Below are positions 18,371-27,392 of a stretch of 64,000 nt of DNA, one piece after another. The notes below the pieces were generated by a model. It worked only from the letters and a program-made list of their open reading frames with translations. It was not told the DNA's origin and searched no databases. Numbering within the stretch: the stretch's first letter is position 1; every line of letters starts with the position of its first letter. Both the position numbers and the translations under genes were made by a program. Where the stretch lies: contig CBDEGU010000012.1 of assembly GCA_965238045.1 (NCBI GenBank), positions 186,001 through 250,000 on the forward strand, read 5' to 3'. This stretch comes from CBDEGU01 sp965238045 (GTDB taxonomy: Bacteria > Acidobacteriota > Terriglobia > Bryobacterales > UBA6623).

Positions 18371-19549
18371 CTACGGATCGATCTGAAACCGAAGGGAGCG
18401 GGTTTCGCGCAAGATCCTCTCTTCGACCCGCCCGAAGACATCAACCTCGAAGGGACGGTCGAGGGAGTTTCCGGCTAAATCCTCGAGCGCGGTTCCGGCT
18501 TCCAAATAGTAAGAACCCGCCCGCCACGGCTGCCGGGGCGTGAAGGTCCAGCGGGTTTCGTTGCGATCGACGGTAATGAAACCTTCCAGCCGGATTCGGG
18601 CCGCCGTCACGACTTGGATCAGGCGCCGCTGAAGCGCGTGGTCGAGCGATTCTCGAAATTCGACGACCAGCGAATCGAGCGTGCCGCTCTTTGGCGGCAA
18701 CACCTTCCAGTTCTCGATGTTCGGCGGTTCGTGATCAGCCGGTCCGGCCTGGAAGGACTTCTCAAAGTCTTCCCGCATCGGACGCCCCTCGGCATCGGGC
18801 CAGCCCTGATCGATCACCAGGCGATAGCGGCCGCCTTGCCGCATCGCAAGTCCCATCGCTTCATGGGGGACCAAGCCACGCTTGATTCTCCCGGGGTCGA
18901 ATAGGATGGTAAGACGCTTCCCTTCGGCGTCCCAAAGTTCCTGCTCAAGTTCGAGGAAGGCCATCTCCACGGGCTTGCCGGAACCGTCGAGCAGGCGAGT
19001 GCGGCGGTACACCTCTCCGCGGCTCATCGGAGCCGAAAAGTGCAGATAGAATTTAAGCAGGTTTTCCGGAAGAAGGCCGGCCGACGGGTAGACGGCGCGA
19101 ACATGGGTCATGGGCTCAATATGCTCTGTGGGGAGGTCGAAGAAACGAACCAGCGGCTGCCCGTCTCCAGACTTGCCGAGGACCGCCCGGTAGCGAAGTC
19201 CAGGCTGGAGCGGGAAGCGCGGCCGGAAAACCAGCACTCCGCCTTCGGCGTGATAGGAGCCGAGAAGCGGGGGGAGTTCCGAGGCCTTCGATGCCGCCGT
19301 CCGTCCGTTATCGACATAGACGCGAAATTGCTCACGCCATCTCTCCACCCAAGACGCCGCCGAGCCTTGCCGCGCCGGCAGACCGGTGACTCTGAAGTGC
19401 AATCCGCTGGTTTCGTCCAGGACGACCTCGGCGCGAGCCGCAGGAAGCGGACGCGCGGCTTCGGGCCGCGGGAAGGCGAGCATCCACGAAAGCGCCGCCC
19501 ACAGGACGGCCCGTCTTGAGAAGAAGCCGATTCGCTGCATACTGGACAC
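18371..19549 (-). CDS. Exported protein with Ig-like (SbsA-type) domains, unknown function
   Basis: A 392-residue protein with a basic N-terminus and hydrophobic core (SRRAVLWAALSWMLAFP), read as a signal peptide. The rest has the look of beta-rich Ig-like domains of the SbsA type: LQPGLRYRAVLG near residue 118, and WRAGSYYLEAGTALEDLAGN near residue 350, the usual 'L.p.t.Y.l.v...l.D.aGN' pattern. FSAPMSRGEVYRR near residue 170 fits the same fold. It probably sits in the envelope or is secreted. The precise role is unknown. An ATG at codon 4 is an alternative start. Confidence 0.7.
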   Translation of the reverse strand: MSSMQRIGFFSRRAVLWAALSWMLAFPRPEAARPLPAARAEVVLDETSGLHFRVTGLPARQGSAASWVERWREQFRVYVDNGRTAASKASELPPLLGSYHAEGGVLVFRPRFPLQPGLRYRAVLGKSGDGQPLVRFFDLPTEHIEPMTHVRAVYPSAGLLPENLLKFYLHFSAPMSRGEVYRRTRLLDGSGKPVEMAFLELEQELWDAEGKRLTILFDPGRIKRGLVPHEAMGLAMRQGGRYRLVIDQGWPDAEGRPMREDFEKSFQAGPADHEPPNIENWKVLPPKSGTLDSLVVEFRESLDHALQRRLIQVVTAARIRLEGFITVDRNETRWTFTPRQPWRAGSYYLEAGTALEDLAGNSLDRPFEVDVFGRVEERILRETRSLRFQIDP

Positions 19550-19628
19550 ACTACACGCCGCCGATATTCTGATCGCCGCCGGGCAGCGCCGCCATCCCGG
19601 GGCGGCATCCCGCTCGTGCCACGAACAG

Positions 19629-20738
19629 CTATGGCAAGGCGATGGTTTTCAGATCGAGCGAGCCGCTTTCGGCTTGCACCAGAATCATGGCGTGATCGTC
19701 GTCGATTTTGTCAAGCTGCTGCACGCCTTTCAGTTCGGCGATCGTCTCGTAGGGAAGGCCGGTGACATCCGTCTTCTCGGTGATGCCGCCGAAGGTATGG
19801 ATCTTCTCGGTCGACATCTTCATCACGCCGCGGCTGCTGTTGTTCATCAGAATGAAATCGGTGTCATCCTTCCTGTAAACGATCATGTCGAGCGGACGGT
19901 TGCGATTCCCGAGTTCGGCGATGGTCGTGCCGACGACCTTGGCGCCGGGCTTCAATGCCGAGACGGGAAACTTGACCAGCGGGGTGCAGGTATAGGCCGC
20001 CAGCAAGTGCGCCTCTTTCTGAATCTCATAGGGCACGAAGGTACGGATGGGCGCATGGGTCTCGAAGCGGCCGTGCGCGCCGTGGAAGATCTCGACCCCG
20101 GCGCCCTTGTCCGCGCTGGAGAAGGGGTAGGGGATGGAACGCAAGGTGGACGCAAACTCCTCGTTCGAGAGACCCGCGACGAAGACCTTCCCGTCGACAT
20201 AGGCCAAATCGGTGATGGCCTGCAGGCGGAGATTGCGTCCGCGGCGGTCGGTGGCGTCGTCGTCGGGCGCGTTCGGCAGCAAGACTTTGGAATGCTTCAC
20301 ATTGTCGAGCTCGAATTCGGAAATCTTGCCCGCGCCGTCCACACGGAGAATGACCGGAATGGCGTCGGGACCTCGTCCCCTGGAGACGGAGAGATAGGTC
20401 TTCTTCGAGACCGGATGAACCGCCAGATCGTTGATCAGAATCTGATCCGCGGCGACGCCGAGCATGGCCGCCACCTTCTCGTTAATGGAGGTGATCTCGA
20501 CCTTGCCTCCCGAGGACGCAGGCGAGCTGTCTCCGGTATCGAGAGCGAATATCGCCGCGCCGGCCGAGTCGCCGACGAACAAGATGCCGTCCGGCCCGAA
20601 GGCCAAAACACCGGCGGATTTCAGATCCGCCTTGCCGGCCTGGAGACCCGAGCCCGCCTTGGCCGCGATGCCCAAGGTGACGAAGAGCGCGGCAATCAAG
20701 GCCGCGCCCGAGATCGTTCGCACGTTCCGTAATGTCAC
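19629..20738 (-). CDS. Exported beta-propeller-like protein, unknown function
   Basis: A 369-residue protein. The GTG at 20736-20738 is chosen because AGGAGG lies six bases upstream; a longer reading to 20882 overlaps the next gene and is not needed. A signal peptide follows (GAALIAALFVTLGIAAKAG). The mature part starts AGVLAFGPDGILFVGDSAGA-like repeats of the kind seen in NHL/SMP-30 propellers, with later blades such as ITDLAYVDGKVFVAGLSNEE and PLDMIVYRKDDTDFILMNN. No enzyme residues can be assigned. It lies between two other exported unknowns on the same strand. Confidence 0.7.
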   Translation of the reverse strand: MTLRNVRTISGAALIAALFVTLGIAAKAGSGLQAGKADLKSAGVLAFGPDGILFVGDSAGAAIFALDTGDSSPASSGGKVEITSINEKVAAMLGVAADQILINDLAVHPVSKKTYLSVSRGRGPDAIPVILRVDGAGKISEFELDNVKHSKVLLPNAPDDDATDRRGRNLRLQAITDLAYVDGKVFVAGLSNEEFASTLRSIPYPFSSADKGAGVEIFHGAHGRFETHAPIRTFVPYEIQKEAHLLAAYTCTPLVKFPVSALKPGAKVVGTTIAELGNRNRPLDMIVYRKDDTDFILMNNSSRGVMKMSTEKIHTFGGITEKTDVTGLPYETIAELKGVQQLDKIDDDHAMILVQAESGSLDLKTIALP

Positions 20739-20859
20739 TGTTGTCCTCCTGCTGACCGAATGGATCGAATTACGACGCCTCTCAACATCGCAATTTGTGG
20801 AGCCGGAGTCAAGAGGGTTTCTGAGCGATGAGCGGCGCGGCACCGACCGCTTCCCCGCA

Positions 20860-21765
20860 TCACCATTCGAGCCGGTCTCCATCGATCAAGACCAAGCCGC
20901 AGATCGCAGCGCGATCATAGCGGATGGAAATCAGGCGATTTCGAAACCGGCGGCGAACCTTGAGCTTAGGCGGCACGGCCCCAGCCGGCACGGCCCCGGC
21001 CTTGCGGAGCAACCCTCTGAGAGTTGTGCCGAGGGGCAAGTAGTACATCTTGCCATTCGCGTTCACACCAACCTCCGCGTTGATCGAGACACCCCGCGAA
21101 ATCACAATACAAGCGAAGTCCCCGTCCCGGTGATCGTCCCGGCGCACGTCGCACGATTGTTCCAGGTTCACCAGGGCTTCTCCCAGAGCCGCGGGACTCG
21201 ATGCGGCGATTAGACCTTGATCGCGATCGTTCGCCGAAACGCGCTGATGGAACACCAGACGGAGCATCGAAAAACCTTCCGGAACATCCACGCGAGCAAG
21301 TTCTGGTGCACGCAGCGCGCGGCTCCGCCCTTCGATCATGGACTCTCCCGCCACAAACCGGAGATAGACGCCGTCGTCTTTGGCGCGACGTTCGACAACG
21401 TAGTATGCCTTCTCCCAACCGGTCGCATTGGATTCAACCGTTAGTGTGCGGGTCGCTGGATCGTCCGAAACGACTTTCGTCGAGAGGCTCTCGCCGGCAG
21501 AAACCGCCGGCGCTACTACCCTGATGTGCATGCCAGGCCGAAGATCTATATAGCCCTTCTGAACGTACCGCCCGTAGACACGACGATGGGCTTGCCGCGA
21601 AGAGACCGGTTCCTGCTTACGGATCGGAGAGATAAGAAGGTCACCGCGCCCCTTCACCAGCAGTTGATAGTTGCGAACACCACAACCAGAGAGCAGGAGC
21701 AAGAGAACTCCCGCACCCAAGACTTTGCCGATCGCCTCAGGCCTGGACGCCGCATTCGGTCTCAT
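20860..21765 (-). CDS. Putative lipoprotein, unknown function
   Basis: A 301-residue protein from ATG 21765, with a GGAGG/GAGGGG stretch just upstream. The signal peptide ends in a good lipobox (VLLLLLSGCGVRN). The mature part is mixed, with segments such as HIRVVAPAVSAGE and YLRFVAGESMIEGRSRALRA. The latter resembles RNA/DNA-unrelated beta domains; family not recognised. The reading frame stays open upstream to 21846, but that part has no signal peptide logic. Confidence 0.65.
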   Translation of the reverse strand: MRPNAASRPEAIGKVLGAGVLLLLLSGCGVRNYQLLVKGRGDLLISPIRKQEPVSSRQAHRRVYGRYVQKGYIDLRPGMHIRVVAPAVSAGESLSTKVVSDDPATRTLTVESNATGWEKAYYVVERRAKDDGVYLRFVAGESMIEGRSRALRAPELARVDVPEGFSMLRLVFHQRVSANDRDQGLIAASSPAALGEALVNLEQSCDVRRDDHRDGDFACIVISRGVSINAEVGVNANGKMYYLPLGTTLRGLLRKAGAVPAGAVPPKLKVRRRFRNRLISIRYDRAAICGLVLIDGDRLEW

Positions 21766-21849
21766 CCTCCGCCCCTCACCCGCCGACAAACCAGCGTCCA
21801 CACTCCAAGCCACGCCCTCTCGCATCGGCATTAAGACGCTCAGCACCCT

Positions 21850-23334
21850 GAACGGTTACCTCATATTCTGTGAATGTCGCCAAGACATGCTTACGCATCG
21901 GAACCGCAGGATGTTTCAGTCGATATTGGCCCGCCAGAAGATGCTCGATCAACTGCTGGGGAGGGTCTTTGTCCGGTTATGCCCGGTTTTTGGGGGTTTT
22001 TTGATTTTTTTTGATTTTTGGAGGCGTGGACGCAGTGATGGTTTTTGGGCGATGGAGGGATGGGGTGGGTGAGGTGATGGTTCTTGGGCGATGGAGCGGC
22101 GGCGGGCTAGGTGGCAGCTCGCCCCGCGTCTTGCGTGGTTGGTTGCTTCGTTGCTAGTGTCGCATTCTTTTTTTCAAAAGAAGTGAGAGACGCCTCTCGT
22201 TCCGACTATGTGATCCCGGCGAGCCGCCCCAGCCGGAAGTTGCAGGCGGTTCCGGGCGAAGGGTTCTCTGGCGCGGTCACGTCGCGCGGTTATCCCGCGC
22301 GGCGATGGTGCACGACCGCGCTCGTAGCCCTTCGCGGTGGATGTTCACATTAGAGAGCCGTCCGAAGACTCGCCTTTGCGGTCACCCTCTCCTCTGTGAT
22401 TCGAGGAGGTGATGAACCGCGGAGCGAGCTTTCTGTCCTGGCTAGGAAACGGTCGGGGGATCGCGGTGATCTATCCTTTCCGGTCGTTACGGGTATAGGC
22501 TAGCATGGGGTGTCAAGTGTTTTGGGGTGTTTTTGGGGTATGTTGTTGATTTGGCGGGCCAAAAATCTCGTGACAGGGGGGTGGGGGATTTGGGGGGTGG
22601 TGCGGTGGATTCCAGCGGTGGATTCCGCGGCCCGATGAGCGGTATTTGTGGTGAAGGGGTGTGTGCCGCCCCTGCCGGGGCTGACTGTTTTCGGCCTGTG
22701 GTCCTGGGGCTCACGCCCCAGGCTGTTCGATGTGTCGCTCCTACGGAGCTTGGCGGGTGCGGGAGATTGGGGGATCAATCGCTCGGCGGGCCAGGAAAAG
22801 CGGCGGGTCTCTTCGAGCTCCGCGCCGCGGTTGCTTTTCGATGGCCGCGGCCCTGGGGAGATCCGCGATTCGGTCAGGGGGAGGTGGCCGTAAAATGTTG
22901 ATTTAGGTTGGGTTCGCAGAGATGGGTCTGTTTGGTAGTTCGATTTTGGCGGTTTGGGATGGGTTGGGTTTTTTGGGTGACGGGCGGTGGCGGGCCACCG
23001 GTGGCGGGGGCGAGTGCGTTGTCGCTGGAGGTGGGAATTGGGTTCGTTTGGTATACCCGTTTTGTGAAATTCGTTGAGTGGGGTTTCTTGGGGGAGAGGC
23101 GGCGGCGGTCGAATGGAAAACCTTCGCCTCGGGGTGGCGGGTTTTTCGTGCTCCTGCTGAATCGATGAGTGGCACTCTGTGACTCACTGCCGTTCGTGCG
23201 GCGAGAGTTAGGGTGCCCTCCGAACTTCTCGAGCTTCCTCGAACTCCTGCGATCCGCAAGCGACAAAAAATTGTGGACAACGAGGATCTTTCCCCAGCGC
23301 CCGATTCCTGGTACACTTCACCTCACTAGTTCCG
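21850..23334. other. 1.5-kb stretch without a convincing gene, strongly G/T-skewed in parts
   Basis: No reading frame here has family features. From about 21960 to 23160 the plus strand is rich in G and T, with runs such as ttttttgattttttttga. It includes a 22-bp direct repeat (22036-22057 and 22075-22096, one mismatch) containing gggcgatggag, and a perfect hairpin at 22703-22722. The composition suggests decayed or repeat-derived DNA. Confidence 0.6.
22703..22722. repeat. Perfect intergenic hairpin
   Basis: cctggggc-tcac-gccccagg: an 8-bp stem with a 4-base loop, followed by ctgttcgatgtgtcgctcc. It has the look of a REP-like intergenic element. Confidence 0.6.
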
Positions 23335-23361
23335 TTTGAGGCGCCAATTTGTGACCTCAAA
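23335..23361. promoter_or_regulatory. 27-bp dyad upstream of the ORF6N gene
   Basis: Outer arms TTTGAGG/CCTCAAA and inner CAATTTG are symmetrical about base 23348; only three of the 13 base pairs mismatch. The right half reads TTTGTGACCTCAAA, close to the right half of the dyad after the gene. It lies 29 bases before the ATG, and a TACACT (-10-like) sequence lies about 20 bases further upstream. That placement suits an operator. Confidence 0.5.
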
Positions 23362-23390
23362 CCTCCTATCGTTAACCCTCGAACTCCTCC

Positions 23391-23951
23391 ATGGCCAAAA
23401 AACTATCCCGATCAGCCGCCGAAAACCTGCCGATCCCGGCCGGGATGATCGAGCGGCGGATTTTTCTCATCCGTGGCCACAAGGTCATGCTCGATTCCGG
23501 CCTGGCCGAGCTCTATGATGTGCCCACCAAGGCTCTGAACCAAGCCGTTCGCCGGAATCTCGATCGCTTCCCGGAGGACTTCATGTTCCGCCTCGACCGG
23601 GAAGAGGTGACAGCATGGAACCGGTCACAAATTGTGACCGGTTCCCAGAAACACCGTGACGCCCGCTATCCACCGTATGCGTTCACTGAGCAAGGCGTGG
23701 CGATGCTCTCCAGCGTCCTGCGCAGTAAACGAGCGGTAGCCGTCAACATCGCGATCATGCGGGCTTTCGTGCGGCTACGCGAAGTCCTCGCAACCCACAA
23801 GGACCTGGCCCGAAGGATGGCCGACCTGGAGCGAGAACAGAAAGCCCAGGGAAGCCAAATCACCGATGTTTTCAAGGCGATCCAGAAGCTCCTGGAGCCC
23901 CCGAAGGACAAACCGAGGCGGGCTATAGGGTTTCAGGCGTCGAAGAAGTAG
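23391..23951 (+). CDS. ORF6N domain protein (DNA-binding antirepressor-like)
   Basis: A 186-residue protein. The ORF6N domain (PF10543) covers about residues 19-105: IERRIFLIRGHKVMLDSGLA, YDVPTKALNQAVRRNLDRFP and YPPYAFTEQGVAMLSSVL are its signature blocks. The C-terminal part is helical and charged (LARRMADLEREQKAQGSQIT), probably a coiled coil, with a basic tail. ORF6N proteins are found in phages, prophages and many chromosomes, and are thought to bind DNA. The gene has 27-29 bp dyads upstream, inside (at the codons for RSQIVTGS) and right after its stop, which hints at autoregulation or a mobile unit. Confidence 0.92.
   Translation: MAKKLSRSAAENLPIPAGMIERRIFLIRGHKVMLDSGLAELYDVPTKALNQAVRRNLDRFPEDFMFRLDREEVTAWNRSQIVTGSQKHRDARYPPYAFTEQGVAMLSSVLRSKRAVAVNIAIMRAFVRLREVLATHKDLARRMADLEREQKAQGSQITDVFKAIQKLLEPPKDKPRRAIGFQASKK
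23617..23645. repeat. Perfect 29-bp palindrome inside the ORF6N coding sequence
   Basis: Arms GGAACCGGTCACAA and TTGTGACCGGTTCC around a single central A at 23631. The core TCACA-N3-TGTGA has the same spacing as in the dyad after the gene. Confidence 0.9.
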
Positions 23952-23957
23952 ATCAGC

Positions 23958-23984
23958 TTTGAAGTCACACATTGTGATTTCAAA
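23958..23984. promoter_or_regulatory. 27-bp dyad just after the ORF6N stop
   Basis: TTTGAA/TTCAAA outer arms and a TCACA-N3-TGTGA core, symmetrical about base 23971 with two mismatched pairs. Directly after it, aaaacctgccgatccc repeats a stretch from the 5' end of the ORF6N gene (from 23422), as if part of the gene start had been duplicated. Confidence 0.6.
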
Positions 23985-24755
23985 AACCTGCCGATCCCCC
24001 TCACAAGTAACCTTCAACCGCTTCATGCCTCCACGTTGTGATCACTGCCGGCGGCCGCTCGGCCGGAAACGCATTGGCGGCAAACTCAGCTGGCGCTGTC
24101 GCTACTCCCACCACCGCAGGCGGAGTTTTGCTCCCAGCAGCAGACAGATTTGCCCCGCAATGCTGAAAACGCCCCGTCTCCTCCGAGAACAGGTGCGGCA
24201 TCTGTCTTCTGTATCGCCGCTAGCTGGCGGGTACATTCGGTCCACCTCGGCCGAGAGAAGGCCTTCAGAGGCTTCTGTGGGCCTGTTTTTTGCGCCATCT
24301 TGCCCCAAAAACTGCACTACGCGCCCGAATCAGCGCCTCCGGCGCGAGCTGTCGTCTTTCGCCTAAAAATTGCGACACCGGAGGGTTCATCACTCCGGCG
24401 ACTTCTTAACCCCGCCCACTGTCGGACATGTCGCGCGAGTCTAGAACACAGAAAAACCAGCCTGTTAGGGCTTGGTTTGTTCTTGAGGCGGGATTAGCTG
24501 CCGAAGCGGTGGAGACAGGTGTCTACAGATTCTGGGGGTCGGATTGGTAGCCGAAGGTCAGGGTCTCGCCTTGGTGCGGATGACTGCAAGAGGTTCTGGT
24601 TTTCTTGTACTTAAGAATCCCGGCGAGTAGGTACCATACAGCAAAAACCTTGAGTGGTAAGTAGCCATCAATGTGTCTCAGGTGGATCTGCCCGAAGGCG
24701 ACGAAACCCCAGAGCAGGGTCACTGCCGCCCCCTCGGCGTCGGCGTTGGGACGGG
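23985..24755. other. 770 bp without a convincing gene
   Basis: No frame shows family features along its length. On the minus strand, 24523-24723 encodes LLWGFVAFGQIHLRHIDGY and more, which reads like the C-terminal scrap of a transposase, but the family could not be named. The rest appears to be decayed sequence. Confidence 0.4.
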
Positions 24756-24831
24756 CTAGGGCGAAGGCATGAATGGTGGCTCACAACTCTTCTCGAAAGG
24801 TTTGGCTTCACACTGCGTTGCAATACAATAT

Positions 24832-25873
24832 GATGGGTATTTACTTGACTCAGGTGACCCCAAGATGTAGGATCTTGGGCGATGGAAGATTATCCCCGGA
24901 ATTTGGCCGAGTTCGAGGCGCGTTTCGCTAGCGAGCAGGCCTGTCGGGAGTATCTGTGTCAACTCCGCTGGCCGGAGGGTTTTCGTTGTCCGCGATGCGG
25001 GCATGACAAAACCTGGGCGGTGCGCACGGTGCTGCTGCAGTGTGCAAGCTGCGGGCATCAAGCTTCGGCGACAGCAGGCACAATCTTTCAAGACACCCGC
25101 AAGCCGCTCCAGAGTTGGTTTCGAGCAATGTGGTGGCTCACCAGCCAGAAGAACGGGGCGAGTGCATTGGGATTGCAGCGGGTGTTGGGCCTGGGCAGCT
25201 ACAAGACGGCCTGGACTTGGTTGCACAAGCTTCGGCGCGCTATGGTGCGGCCCGGACGTGATCGCCTCAGCGGGCGCGTTGAGGTTGACGAGACTTACTT
25301 AGGAGCCCTGGAGGAGGGCGTGCGGGGCCGCCAAACCGACGCGAAAGCGCTGATTGTAGTAGCGGCCGAGGAAGATGGCGCCGGCATCGGACGAGTTCGG
25401 ATGCGCACGATTCCGAACGCCTCTGGGGACAGCTTGATGGCCTTCGTCGGCGAGTCGGTCGAACCCGGCAGCGTGGTCCACACGGACGGCTGGCTGGGAT
25501 ACGAGCCACTCGAAAGCGACGGCTATCGCCACGAGGTGAGCTACCTGGACGGGCAACCGGCACGAGCCTCTCAACTGCTCCCCCGCGTGCATCGCGTGGT
25601 GTCGTTACTGAAGCGTTGGATACTGGGTACGCATCAAGGAGCCGTCAGCCACGAGCATCTCGACTACTACCTCGACGAATTCACCTTCCGCTTCAACCGC
25701 CGCAAGTCCAGAAGCCGAGGCAAGCTCTTCTACCGCCTGGTTCAGCAGGCCGTCGCCGTCCAACCGGCGCCCTACAAGTCGCTGGTCGGAGGCACCGCAA
25801 CACGCGCTACGGACAACCACAACATGTAGGGGCCATTTCAATTCAAAATACCTGAGTCAAGTGAATACCCATC
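24832..25873 (+). mobile_element. IS1595-family insertion sequence, copy 1
   Basis: 1042 bp with 24-bp terminal inverted repeats starting gatgggtatt (24832-24855 and 25850-25873, one mismatch). An 8-bp target duplication, TACAATAT, is at 24824-24831 and 25874-25881. It is almost identical to the copy at 33948-34984; the only length difference is five bases (aattc) near the right end. Confidence 0.95.
24882..25829 (+). CDS. IS1595-family transposase (ISXO2-like), copy 1
   Basis: A 315-residue protein. An N-terminal zinc ribbon (CPRCGHDKTW ... CASCGHQ, residues about 34-60; PF12760-like) is followed by the ISXO2-like DDE domain (PF12762): VEVDETYLGALEEG near residue 132, VVHTDGWLGYEPL near residue 198, and the late region HLDYYLDEFTFRFNRRKSRS near residue 260. 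It starts MEDYPRNLAEFEARFASEQA. It matches the protein at 33998-34945 in every residue, so both copies are recent. Confidence 0.95.
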   Translation: MEDYPRNLAEFEARFASEQACREYLCQLRWPEGFRCPRCGHDKTWAVRTVLLQCASCGHQASATAGTIFQDTRKPLQSWFRAMWWLTSQKNGASALGLQRVLGLGSYKTAWTWLHKLRRAMVRPGRDRLSGRVEVDETYLGALEEGVRGRQTDAKALIVVAAEEDGAGIGRVRMRTIPNASGDSLMAFVGESVEPGSVVHTDGWLGYEPLESDGYRHEVSYLDGQPARASQLLPRVHRVVSLLKRWILGTHQGAVSHEHLDYYLDEFTFRFNRRKSRSRGKLFYRLVQQAVAVQPAPYKSLVGGTATRATDNHNM

Positions 25874-26009
25874 TACAATATAAATATCCTGCATTGCATC
25901 CTAGAAGCTTTCCCCACGCCGCTGCACCACCGTATCTCAGACAATCTTTAAAAATGGGGATTATAAAGCCTACTTGACAAACCCTGCTGAATCTGAGACA
26001 ATAGGAGCT

Positions 26010-26990
26010 ATGAGAACGAAGCACAAAGCCCCTGGGAAATCTCACCGGCAAGGTGTTGATCTGTTTCAGATCATAGCATTGTTCCCCGACGATGTGATAG
26101 CCGAACGGTGGTTTGAGGAAACCCTGTGGGGAGCAGAACGCTGTTGCGGCCACTGCGGGTCCGTTGCCACCAGTCAAACCCCCAAGCGAAAGCCCATGCC
26201 CTACTGGTGCAAGGACTGCCGCAGCTACTTCAGCGTGCGAACCGGCACGGCGATTGCTCGGTCCAACATCCCGTTACGCAAGTGGGCGGTCGCCATCTAC
26301 CTCTGCCTTACGAGTCTGAAGAGCGTGTCCAGCATGAAGCTACACAGGGACATCAATGTATCACAGCCCACGGCATGGTTCATGCTGCATAGGATTCGTG
26401 AAGCGTGGGCACATGAACCTGAAGACTTGTTCGATGGCCCTGCCGAAGCGGATGAGTCGTTTTTTGGAGGACGGCGGGCGAACATGCCCAAGTCCAGGCG
26501 CAAGCAACTTGAAGGTCGCGGGGTGGCCGGCAAGGTGGCTGTCGCTGGAGTCAAGGATCGAACCTCCAATCAGGTTCGCGCAAGGGTAGTCGGGAACACT
26601 GATTCCGAGACGCTGCAAGGGTTTGTACGGGACAGCGTTAAATCCGGCGCGACCCTCTACACCGACGATGCCACGGCCTATAACGGGATGAAGGACTACG
26701 ACCACGAATCGGTGAAGCACTCAGTATCCGAGTACGTGCGAGGGATGGCCCACACCAACGGGATCGAATCGTTTTGGTCGATGCTGAAGCGTGCCCACAA
26801 GGGAACCTTCCACAAGCTATCACCCAAACACCTGGATCGCTACGTGCGAGAGTTCGCGGGACGCCACAACATCCGCGAGCTAGGAACGCTTGCTCAAATG
26901 CGGGATACGGTTGCCCGCCTGGTCGGTCGCAACCTTCTCTACCGTGACCTTATCCGGGACAACGGACTGCCCTCTGGATCTCGGTCGTAG
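26010..26990 (+). CDS. IS1595-family transposase
   Basis: A 326-residue protein from ATG 26010 (MRTKHKAPGKSHRQG). It has an N-terminal zinc-binding region (CCGHCGSVATS ... YWCKDCRSYFSVRTGT) and the ISXO2-like DDE core: EADESFFGGRRANMPKSRR near residue 150, TLYTDDATAYNGM near residue 216 and HTNGIESFWSMLKRAHKGTF near residue 248. The C-terminal part is LDRYVREFAGRHNIREL. It is only distantly related to the other IS1595 transposase in the window. A start 36 bases further upstream is possible. Confidence 0.93.
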   Translation: MRTKHKAPGKSHRQGVDLFQIIALFPDDVIAERWFEETLWGAERCCGHCGSVATSQTPKRKPMPYWCKDCRSYFSVRTGTAIARSNIPLRKWAVAIYLCLTSLKSVSSMKLHRDINVSQPTAWFMLHRIREAWAHEPEDLFDGPAEADESFFGGRRANMPKSRRKQLEGRGVAGKVAVAGVKDRTSNQVRARVVGNTDSETLQGFVRDSVKSGATLYTDDATAYNGMKDYDHESVKHSVSEYVRGMAHTNGIESFWSMLKRAHKGTFHKLSPKHLDRYVREFAGRHNIRELGTLAQMRDTVARLVGRNLLYRDLIRDNGLPSGSRS

Positions 26991-27219
26991 GGGCCGCAAC
27001 AGGGCGCGGGCCAACTTCTCGGGCGTGGCGCCCTCCAGGTCTCGTTTCGGGTCGAGCATGGCTCTCATCTACACTTCTCCTAGCCGGGGTTATGTGATAG
27101 ACTCTGAGGTAAGTAGGGCGGCGACCTTTTGTAGGGAGCCGCCGCCCCGCCAGAAAGTTCCGAGGGCCGATCACCGTTTGTGTAGGCGATGCTCTCGGGG
27201 CTTTTGATGAGGGTCTGAC

Positions 27220-27294
27220 GCCGCGGTGGACAAATGGCAAGTCGCTCGCCTAGCAAAGCTTGAGATGCCGGTTCGAATCCGGTCCGTGGCTCCA
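27220..27294 (+). tRNA. tRNA-like sequence with a disrupted anticodon stem (probable pseudo-tRNA)
   Basis: 75 nt of canonical tRNA length. The acceptor stem GCCGCGG/CCGTGGC pairs at all seven positions (one G-T). The D arm is GAC/GTC with A14, G18, G19 and A21 in place. The T arm GCCGG-TTCGAAT-CCGGT is intact. Discriminator T73 and an encoded CCA follow. The anticodon stem positions (CTCGC against AGCTT) do not pair at all. By length the anticodon would be AGC; a one-base shift would give GCA (Cys, which fits T73). It is inside an IS1595-like element, so it may be a decayed or repurposed tRNA. Confidence 0.5.
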
Positions 27295-27392
27295 GCCCTC
27301 ACTACATTTATGGTACTTGGTATATGAGATATTGACAAGTTGTTAACTCGTGCTATGAAACATGAGTATGGAATAACGAGAAGGAGGTAGGT

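Noticed and set aside
22111..22480. Possible structured RNA (6S- or SRP-like) in the non-coding stretch
   Set aside because: Searched by eye for conserved cores; found none. Some inverted repeats exist, but nothing matches a known RNA.
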